64,000 nt of DNA. It comes from Arthrobacter sp. B2a2-09. Its GTDB lineage: Bacteria; Actinomycetota; Actinomycetes; Actinomycetales; Micrococcaceae. Positions 56,224 through 64,000 of the stretch are shown here, in pieces; positions within the stretch are counted from its first letter, which is position 1; each line of letters begins with the position of its first letter. Under the pieces are notes generated by a model that was given only the letters and a program-made list of their open reading frames with translations, was not told the DNA's origin and ran no database searches. Both the position numbers and the translations under genes were made by a program. Location: assembly GCF_027587375.1 (NCBI RefSeq), contig NZ_JAMXIC010000005.1, forward strand, positions 124,001-188,000, read 5' to 3'.

Positions 56224-56295
56224 GACTATGGAACGACTGGCTCCACCTACGCCGTGCTGGCGGACGGGACCGTCCGTGCCTGGGGTACAACGGAG
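56224..56295 (+). pseudogene. RCC1-repeat fragment
   Basis: DYGTTGSTYAVLADGTVRAW is one RCC1/BLIP-II type beta-propeller blade (consensus xxALLxDGTVxAWG). Nothing else of such a protein surrounds it, and a stop follows soon after. It is a remnant of a larger surface or secreted propeller protein. Confidence 0.5.
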
Positions 56296-56463
56296 CGGCA
56301 GTCTAGATCTTTCATTTCGGCACACAAGGTGCCGATTTAAGTTCGATTCAGTACATAATTTGGCTGGCTTGGCCGGGCAGTCGTGGACTGCGGGGGTGAC
56401 CGCACAGGCGGGCGGCAATGAGCTCTTGCCTTGGACCTTGGTGTAGAACTTACTGGTGGAGGA

Positions 56464-56514
56464 ATGGACTTGCAGCGCACCGCCATCCTGATCGAGAAAC
56501 ATCTGATTCGACGG
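56464..56514 (+). pseudogene. Doc 3'-end remnant next to repeat copy D
   Basis: MDLQRTAILIEKHLIRR reproduces the last residues of Doc (DLQRSAVLIEKHLIRR). The stop codon has become TGG, and the next roughly 30 bases still match those after Doc at 51094 and 51861. The rest of the toxin gene is absent. Confidence 0.75.
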
Positions 56515-56560
56515 TGGGTCCTGTGGAAGGGGTCCCAAGGCGAGTTCGCGGGGCCAGATG

Positions 56561-56697
56561 AAAGGTGTTGACAGCGTCAACACCTTTCGCTTCGGACTGG
56601 GTCGTACATCGGCCGGACTGGCTCGTATTGGCTATGTTTTCGGGAGTTCCCTGTGTTTCCGGGGCCTGGAAGCCGGTTCGAGTCCCATCTCGGGCAC
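56561..56697 (+). repeat. tRNA-like structured repeat, copy D
   Basis: 137 nt. The hairpin is the longest of the five: 12 perfect pairs, AAAGGTGTTGAC/GTCAACACCTTT, with a 3-base loop (56561-56587). Core CGGACTGGGTCGTACATCGG is followed by the near-repeat CGGACTGGCTCGTA, then GCTATGTTTTCGGGAGTTCC, then GTTCGAGTCCCATCTCGGGC. From 56689 to 56749 it is identical over 61 bases to copy E (63927-63987). Confidence 0.85.
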
Positions 56698-56704
56698 AGC
56701 ATTC

Positions 56705-56725
56705 CCCCTCGTCAGAGGGGTTTTT
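56705..56725 (+). terminator. Intrinsic terminator of repeat copy D
   Basis: CCCCTC-GTCA-GAGGGG followed by TTTTT, seven bases after the tRNA-like end. The identical structure follows copy E. It is a textbook factor-independent terminator, so the element is probably transcribed on the plus strand. Confidence 0.85.
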
Positions 56726-56749
56726 GCTTTAACGTGTGTACAAAGCTTG

Positions 56750-57273
56750 CGCTGGCGCGCCTCTGACGCTGGTGGTGTGGGCTTCGGCCTGGTCGCCGCG
56801 GAGCCTATTCAGTTGTGTGGGTGGCGGGTCCAACGCCCTGGCTGGTGGCCTTCCGCCTGCTGGGGTGTGGGGTTGTTCGGGTCTCCCTTCGGTGATGGTG
56901 CGGCGGCCTGGCTGGCCGCTTACCTATTCATGGGCGGGGGCTGTCTTGATGACATGACGCGTAAGAACTTTTCTTAGTTTTTCTGGATTCATCCTTCAAT
57001 TGTTGGCCTGAGGCCCCGGTCTCGTGTCTGAATTTGTCCGACCAAAGATGGCGTGTACCGTGGGCACACTTAAGTCTGCTTTTTATTTCTGCTGCAAGGG
57101 CGGCGCCGCGGCCTTCCTGATGACTATGTGTTCATCGACCCTTCAGGGCCCTACCACCTGACTTTGGAGCAAAGCCAGCCTCACCGCGGCCGGGCGCCTG
57201 GATGAGTGGGTCTCGACGCCTCTGCCATGCTCTCGGCCCGCGCGGGAAGTCAGCATGGTGCAAGAATGCGTTC
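56750..57273. other. No gene recognised; small repeat-tail relic
   Basis: About 520 bases before ppsR. Near 57068-57091 GGGCACACTTAAGTCTGCTT resembles the tail after repeat copy B (GCACAAGTCTGCC), suggesting a further degraded repeat end. Otherwise nothing was identified; the ppsR promoter should lie in the 3' part. Confidence 0.4.
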
Positions 57274-58092
57274 ATGAGCAAAGACGATCTCAGGCCTGTC
57301 TATTTTCTTTCCGACAGCACAGGCATCACTGCGGAAACACTCGGCAACACGCTGTTGACGCAGTTCCCCGCGAACAATTTTGACCGCATCACGGTCCCCT
57401 TCATCACGACCGTTGAGCAGGCCAGGACCGTGGCCGGTACCATCGACGGGCTCGCCGATGCTGGCCTACGTCCGATCGTCTTTTCGACTGCGGTCAGCAG
57501 TGATATCCGCCATGTCTTGGCGACGTGCAAGGGAATCATTGTCGACCTCATTGGCGCTCACCTCGGGCAGTTGGAGGACGCGCTTGGTTCGTTGGCGAGC
57601 GGCGAACCCGGCAGGGCCCACGGCTTGGGCAACGCAGAGCGGTATCAATCCCGGATGGCCGCAGTGGAGTACGCCATGGAACACGACGATGGGCAGAGCC
57701 TCCGGGCGTTGGAAAAGGCCCAAGTTATTCTGGTAGCGCCGTCGCGTTGCGGTAAGACCCCGACCACCATGTACTTGGCTCTTCAGCACGGCATATTCGC
57801 GGCGAACTTCCCGTTGGTGGACGAAGACTTTGAACGTGAGGGCCTTCCCAAGCCTCTCCGGCCCTTCGTTGAGAAGTGTTTCGGCCTCTCATCCAACCCG
57901 CTGCGCCTAAGCCAGATCCGCACCGAACGACGTCGCGGTTCAGCGTACGCTTCACTCCGGCAGTGCGGCTTCGAGTTGCGCAGCGCCGAGCAACTGTATG
58001 TATCCCACAGAATCCCATACCTGAATTCCGCGACGGTGTCCGTGGAGGAAATGGCCGCTACCATCCTTCAGCGAATGAATCTGAAACATTAG
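57274..58092 (+). CDS. ppsR: PEP synthase regulatory protein (bifunctional kinase/pyrophosphorylase, DUF299)
   Basis: 272 aa from the ATG at 57274. The N-terminal VYFLSDSTGITAETLGNTLL is the family hallmark. The nucleotide-binding loop APSRCGKTPTTMYLA lies near residues 153-167. Family members use ADP to phosphorylate, and phosphate to dephosphorylate, a Thr of PEP synthase or PPDK. It is followed by ppsA on the same strand after 150 bases, matching that role. Its composition is like core genes. It is set between repeat copies D and E. Confidence 0.9.
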   Translation: MSKDDLRPVYFLSDSTGITAETLGNTLLTQFPANNFDRITVPFITTVEQARTVAGTIDGLADAGLRPIVFSTAVSSDIRHVLATCKGIIVDLIGAHLGQLEDALGSLASGEPGRAHGLGNAERYQSRMAAVEYAMEHDDGQSLRALEKAQVILVAPSRCGKTPTTMYLALQHGIFAANFPLVDEDFEREGLPKPLRPFVEKCFGLSSNPLRLSQIRTERRRGSAYASLRQCGFELRSAEQLYVSHRIPYLNSATVSVEEMAATILQRMNLKH

Positions 58093-58241
58093 AAAAGTGT
58101 CCACAACCCTTATGTGTCTCGGCCCACATCTGGTGGAAACTACACTGACAACCTGCCATGGTGTACAGAAATGTGCCCTCCACCTACCCGCGTGGGCTGG
58201 GTGCACCCGCGCATGCCATCAACTGCAAAGGAGCAGTAGCT

Positions 58242-60638
<2,397 letters not shown>

Positions 60639-60649
60639 TGGACCAACAG

Positions 60650-60687
60650 CACCAGCGCAGTTACCGAGAAAGGTAGCTGCGCTGGTG
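60650..60687 (+). terminator. Stem-loop after ppsA
   Basis: Arms 60650-60665 and 60672-60687 (CACCAGCGCAG.TACC/GGTA.CTGCGCTGGTG) pair nearly completely around a GAGAAA loop, 11 bases after the ppsA stop. The following sequence is only mildly T-rich. Confidence 0.65.
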
Positions 60688-60729
60688 TAGTTAGTGAAGC
60701 GTTTGGCGCTCGCTCAGAGTCCAACCATG

Positions 60730-61248
60730 CTATTTCTGGCCTCTTTGCAAGACGGTGATGAGGGGCTGCCCGACTTCCCGCCAGACCCGCGGTCCAGTTT
60801 TGACCGCAGGTCTGACCGCCTCGACATGTTGGTCAAAAGCTCGCAGGGCGGTAATCCAGTTGCGGTGGTCCGTGATGTCCCGCCCGCTGGCTGCGGCCTC
60901 GGCGTCACAAGCGAATCCCACGGCGTTGCTGCCGTCGCTCAGGGTGATGGACCCCAACAGCATGGGCTCGGGAAGCTTAGAGAGGAAAGACCCCAAAGCC
61001 GCCTCGGATAGGAGCCACCGCTCCCCGACAAGCTCGGCTCCCTGCTTGGACCTGACAAGTCCGGGTTTCGGGGGAGTGGTGTCAAGTGCGACCATTCTGT
61101 ACAGGGGTGCCGTGGTCACCGGTCCATCCCAGAAAGTTCCGCGGCGTTCAAGCTCGGCCACCAAGGGCTGCCCCTTGCGGTGCGCGCCGACGACAACCAA
61201 GGGCACGACGGCGGCTCCCGCAGCAACCGGCCAAGGAACCTTGGACAC
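60730..61248 (-). CDS. Stand-alone allophanate hydrolase C-terminal domain protein
   Basis: 172 aa. VVVGAHRKGQPLVAELERRG, APLYRMVALDTTPPKPGLVR and LSDGSNAVGFACDAEA match the C-terminal domain of allophanate hydrolases (the AtzF-type AH_C domain, which converts N-carboxyurea/allophanate intermediates). The amidase domain that normally precedes it is absent, and an intact start codon is present. The first 15 residues replace the linker. So it is either a genuine single-domain family member or a relic of a longer gene. It is convergent with ppsA and divergent from the helicase remnant. Confidence 0.7.
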   Translation of the reverse strand: MSKVPWPVAAGAAVVPLVVVGAHRKGQPLVAELERRGTFWDGPVTTAPLYRMVALDTTPPKPGLVRSKQGAELVGERWLLSEAALGSFLSKLPEPMLLGSITLSDGSNAVGFACDAEAAASGRDITDHRNWITALRAFDQHVEAVRPAVKTGPRVWREVGQPLITVLQRGQK

Positions 61249-61275
61249 GGAGGACTGATGTGGCAGGCAACGCCA

Positions 61276-62714
61276 TGACCCGCGAACTTGAGGAACTGCG
61301 CGTCGAGAATGCCAGGCTGCGGAAACTGCTGGTGCTCACCGCGTCTGAATCAAGAGCTCCCCGGTTCGCCGGCTCGAACTGCCCCAGTCGTCCAAGATCA
61401 TTCCTCGCCCGGCGCTCATCATTCGCGCTACCTTCGCCTCACGTATAACCATCAAAGCAACGGATCTGGGGCCCGCCATGATTTCGGCAGTCAAACATGC
61501 CGCGTCAATGCCTAACCCCGAGTTTTACGATCGTCAACGCCAGCGCCGGTCGACCTGGGACATCCCGCGTTTTATACGCAACTATGACGAAACCCTTGAG
61601 GGGGACCTTATTTTGCCTCGCGGGTTGTTGTCCCTCTTGCATCAACTAGTCGAGTCGAGTGGCAGCACACTGCGCGTTGATGATCAGCGCGCATCCGGCA
61701 CCGTTCAAAGTTTCGAGTTCACAGCGCTTCTCCGTGGGGAGCAACAAGGCGCAATGGATGCCGCTACTTCCACTGAACAAGGCATTTTGGTGGCTCCGCC
61801 CGGGACCGGTAAGACAGTCATCGCCTCTGCTGCCATGGCGCGTCGTGGCGTATCCACGCTGATCCTGGTTGACCGCAAGGCCTTGGCTGACCAATGGCGT
61901 AGCCGCATACGCGAGTTCATGGATGAAAAGTGCGGCCAAATAGGTGGAGGGCGTGCAAAGACAATCGGACGCATCGACGTCGCGCTTTTGCCCACACTCG
62001 CGCGGCGCGACAACGTCGCCGAGCTGACCGCCGGGTACGGTTTTGTCATCGTGGATGAGTGCCACCATTTCGCCCCCTGCTCCGGAGCAGCTGCCCCGCC
62101 ACCCGCGGGAGGTTGCCGAGCCGTCGCTGGCTTTGAAACTGCACCGGACGTCCTACAGTTACGACGGCGTCGCGGAGCCCAGCGAGCCTGGCGGGATTTC
62201 CGCCATTTACAAGGACTTGATCGCCAACGAGGATCGCCTGCAGCAAATCTACGACGACGTTTTGGCGGCTTACGAACAGAACTCGCGAATTCTTTTGCTG
62301 ACGACCTGGAAAACTCATCTTGATTCCTTCAGGTCCCGGTTCGAGGCGGATGGTCTGAAGCCGGTGGTCTTCACTGGGGCAGTGAAGGCGAAGGAACGAC
62401 AAGCCGCCGTCGAGCGTCTTTCCAACTCCGGTGACTCAGAGCCGCTTCTGGTGTTGGGAACCGGCTCCTACATTGGCGAAGGCTTTGATTGTCCGAAGCT
62501 GGACACCTTGTTCCTTGCGGCGCCCATTTCCTTCAAGGGCAGGTTGGTCCAATACGCCGGCCGAATCATCCGACCATACCCAGGGAAAACGGTGGCGACC
62601 GTTCACGACTATCATGATGAGTCCACTCCGGTCCTGGCAGCTTCACTGAACAAGCGGGCACCGGGGTACGTCTCGCTCGGGTTCCCTGATCCGCGGAAAC
62701 TGCCAAGCGCGTGA
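61276..62714 (+). pseudogene. Decayed TOTE-type conflict-system helicase
   Basis: Three pieces of one gene. The N-terminus (61276 onward: MTRELEELRVENARLRKLLV) is the coiled-coil start seen in TOTE primase-helicase proteins. The primase part is missing. From about 61390 the helicase resumes in another frame: AASMPNPEFYDRQRQRRSTW, Walker A APPGTGKTV, LVDRKALADQWRSRI, and VDECHH. Just after VDECHH there is a deletion with a frameshift at about 62060-62080, and the C-terminal helicase part continues (LLLTTWKTHLDSFRS; GEGFDCPKLDTLFLA; QYAGRIIRP) to 62714. No intact nuclease or partner gene is beside it. Confidence 0.75.
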
Positions 62715-62810
62715 CGTCGTCATCCCCGCAGGAACAGTCTTCGGTGATTTTGAGACAGCATCAGCCTCCAAATGGTCCCCGTGACGACCACGTAGCGGAA
62801 AGCGACGCGG

Positions 62811-62836
62811 ACGTACTTGACGTACCTGATGTACGT
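62811..62836. promoter_or_regulatory. ACGTAC-type repeats, candidate antitoxin operator
   Basis: Two direct ACGTAC motifs followed by an inverted partner: CGTAC-CTGAT-GTACG forms an inverted repeat at 62821-62835. They end about 16 bases before the antitoxin ATG at 62852, fitting autoregulation. Confidence 0.55.
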
Positions 62837-62851
62837 GCGGATGATTGATAT

Positions 62852-63292
62852 ATGAGCACCCCCACACACGAGACAGTCGGTGGACACGTCTACGGGTTTA
62901 CCCAAGCGCGGGATTCGTTGAAGACGATCCTCGATGCCAGCGAGCGGGGAGGGCTGTCCACGATACGGCGGCCCGACCGAGCCACGGCCGCCGTCGTCAA
63001 TGGAGAGAGCTTGCGCCGTTATCTGGAATTGACGGTCGTCGCCAATGTCCAGGTCGTGAACGAGGACGGAGCATGGGCTGTCTTCATGCCAGGGCAGCCT
63101 TTTGCCGCTGAGGCCACGGAACTGGGTGAAGCCTTGGCGGACTTTGTCGATGCTTTGCGGGACTACGCGGAGGATTGGGTGGACCATTTGCACGCGGCGC
63201 CCAATCACCGTGAGAACTGGGCCTTGGTTCAGCTCATTGATCTGTGCACCGATCAGCAATTGACCGCGTGGCTCACCGGCTCGGTGGCATGA
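62852..63292 (+). CDS. Putative Phd/YefM-like antitoxin with extra C-terminal domain
   Basis: 146 aa from the ATG at 62852. The first 60 residues (YGFTQARDSLKTILDASERG, then IRRPDRATAAVVNGESLRRY) follow the Phd/YefM pattern of a DNA-binding antitoxin. The remaining 85 residues are an unusual extension (DGAWAVFMPGQPFAAE, then helices with YAEDWVDHLHAAPNHRENW), which may bind the partner. The stop overlaps the next gene (ATGA), and an operator-like repeat precedes it. Antitoxin role inferred from gene order, size and fold. Confidence 0.65.
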   Translation: MSTPTHETVGGHVYGFTQARDSLKTILDASERGGLSTIRRPDRATAAVVNGESLRRYLELTVVANVQVVNEDGAWAVFMPGQPFAAEATELGEALADFVDALRDYAEDWVDHLHAAPNHRENWALVQLIDLCTDQQLTAWLTGSVA

Positions 63293-63732
63293 GCGTCCGA
63301 CGCGTGGGCGGACGGGACGACCATGAGAAGTTCTGTCGAACCGAGCGCTGGGAGCTGGTGACGAATGCCCGCGGGAAACCAGTGCGCCATCACGCGACCT
63401 ACCGGTTGAGTCTGCAAGACGGACGGATCTTGCGGACCCGGATTTCCCGCCCGGTGGATCGCACCACGTATTCGAGTTCGATCTGGAACCATATTCTCCA
63501 AGACCAGCTCGAGGTCAGTGAGGATGAGTTTTGGGCATGCGTCGATGACGGAGCCTTGCCTGCCCGCGGAAGGGCAGCCCCTCCCGCTTCGGCTATTCCC
63601 CTGGCGCTGGTCTGGCAACTCACCCATACCGTTGGAATGAATGAACGAGATGTTGCCCGGATGACGAAAGAGCAGGCCGTTCAGGCGATCAACGATTACT
63701 GGATGTCGCAAGGGGGAGGACAGGACAATTGA
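63289..63732 (+). CDS. Putative toxin, partner of the Phd-like protein
   Basis: 147 aa from the ATG at 63289 (MSVRRVGGRDDHEKFCRTER). The basic N-terminal half (HHATYRLSLQDGRILRTRIS) resembles small HicA-like or other ribonuclease-type toxins, with a His-rich DDHEKF start, followed by a helical half containing SSSIWNHILQDQLEVSEDEF. I do not recognise a named family with confidence. Translational coupling to the antitoxin-like gene, size and charge suggest a toxin. Repeat copy E begins 71 bases after its stop, the same arrangement as Doc and copy B. Confidence 0.6.
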   Translation: MSVRRVGGRDDHEKFCRTERWELVTNARGKPVRHHATYRLSLQDGRILRTRISRPVDRTTYSSSIWNHILQDQLEVSEDEFWACVDDGALPARGRAAPPASAIPLALVWQLTHTVGMNERDVARMTKEQAVQAINDYWMSQGGGQDN

Positions 63733-63803
63733 GACGATTGTCCGGTTGGTCGGACAGACCGCTTTTGCCATAGCGGACATTCGTCTCCGTGAAAAAGGCG
63801 GCG

Positions 63804-63935
63804 TGTGCACAATGTGCACATTTTGGCTGTCGGACTGGGCCGTACTGGTGCCGAACTGGCTCGGATTGGCTATGTTTTCGGGAGTTCCCTGTGTTTCCAA
63901 GGCCCGGAATGCGGTTCGAGTCCCACCTCGGGCAC
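63804..63935 (+). repeat. tRNA-like structured repeat, copy E
   Basis: 132 nt. Hairpin TGTGCA/TGCACA with a CAATG loop (63804-63820). The core is of the second subtype (CGGACTGGGCCGTACTGGTG), followed by GATTGGCTATGTTTTCGGGA and GTTCGAGTCCCACCTCGGGC. Its downstream 3' segment (63927-63987) is identical to that of copy D, so the 7.2 kb between them is flanked by direct repeats. Confidence 0.85.
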
Positions 63936-63942
63936 AGCATTC

Positions 63943-63963
63943 CCCCTCGTCAGAGGGGTTTTT
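63943..63963 (+). terminator. Intrinsic terminator of repeat copy E
   Basis: CCCCTC-GTCA-GAGGGG followed by TTTTT, identical to the terminator after copy D. Confidence 0.85.
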
Positions 63964-64000
63964 GCTTTAACGTGTGTACAAAGCTTGTGGTCAGGTCCCT

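Overview
The window is high-GC actinobacterial chromosome. Gene content and style (long co-directional operons with ATGA/GTGA overlaps, many Gfo/Idh oxidoreductases, SDRs, MFS and ABC sugar transporters, PucR regulators) suggest a soil Micrococcaceae such as Arthrobacter, Paenarthrobacter or Pseudarthrobacter. This is inferred from gene content; there is no rRNA and no complete tRNA in the window.

Left part (1-12 kb): a cyclic-ketone type catabolic trio (alpha/beta hydrolase cut by the window edge, Baeyer-Villiger monooxygenase, SDR) ends in a clear terminator. A GH3 glycosidase/TetR pair is divergent from a sugar-type MFS/tyrosine-phosphatase pair, with an imperfect inverted repeat between them. 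A gamma-carbonic-anhydrase-like hexapeptide protein follows. At 9.76-12.14 kb lies a large unrecognised gene broken by a frameshift, whose 3' part carries a zinc ribbon and a PD-(D/E)XK-type nuclease motif.

12.4-25.7 kb (all minus): a run of 13 tightly packed genes that reads as one carbohydrate or polyol import and oxidation operon: two Gfo/Idh dehydrogenases, two sugar-phosphate isomerase/epimerases, binding protein plus two permeases, an esterase, an MFS exporter, an aldo/keto reductase, a DUF2255 protein and an old yellow enzyme. A divergent TetR gene and a long inverted repeat sit at its head. From 26.6 to 30.9 kb there are three SDR genes with a frameshifted XRE regulator and a GntR C-terminal remnant.

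31-49.2 kb: amino-acid or amine catabolism. One arm is a flavin 2-monooxygenase of the lysine/arginine/tryptophan type, an amide hydrolase, an M20 amidase and an APC permease. A second arm is a metabolite/H+ symporter, a TPP-dependent decarboxylase-like enzyme, an aldehyde dehydrogenase, a YtcJ-like amidohydrolase and a second M20 amidase. Two PucR regulators lie beside short palindromes, one overlapping its own start codon. RraA-like, RidA and another symporter are in the same neighbourhood.

49.2-64 kb: an accessory region. It has five copies (50065, 51176, 51939, 56561, 63804) of a 132-140 nt element. Each copy begins with a hairpin whose arm sequence differs between copies while pairing is kept, continues through a conserved core, and ends in a tRNA T-arm/acceptor-like 3' half. 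Four of the five follow a toxin gene, a toxin remnant or a toxin-like gene by about 45-80 nt, and the first lies beside an AbiEii-type pair. Between them are an antitoxin/Doc pair, a decayed Doc, an SGNH hydrolase with a two-TM protein, transposase, RCC1 and TOTE-helicase remnants, the housekeeping pair ppsR-ppsA, and an unusual antitoxin/toxin-like pair. This repeat-plus-TA cassette array is the best candidate for something undescribed.
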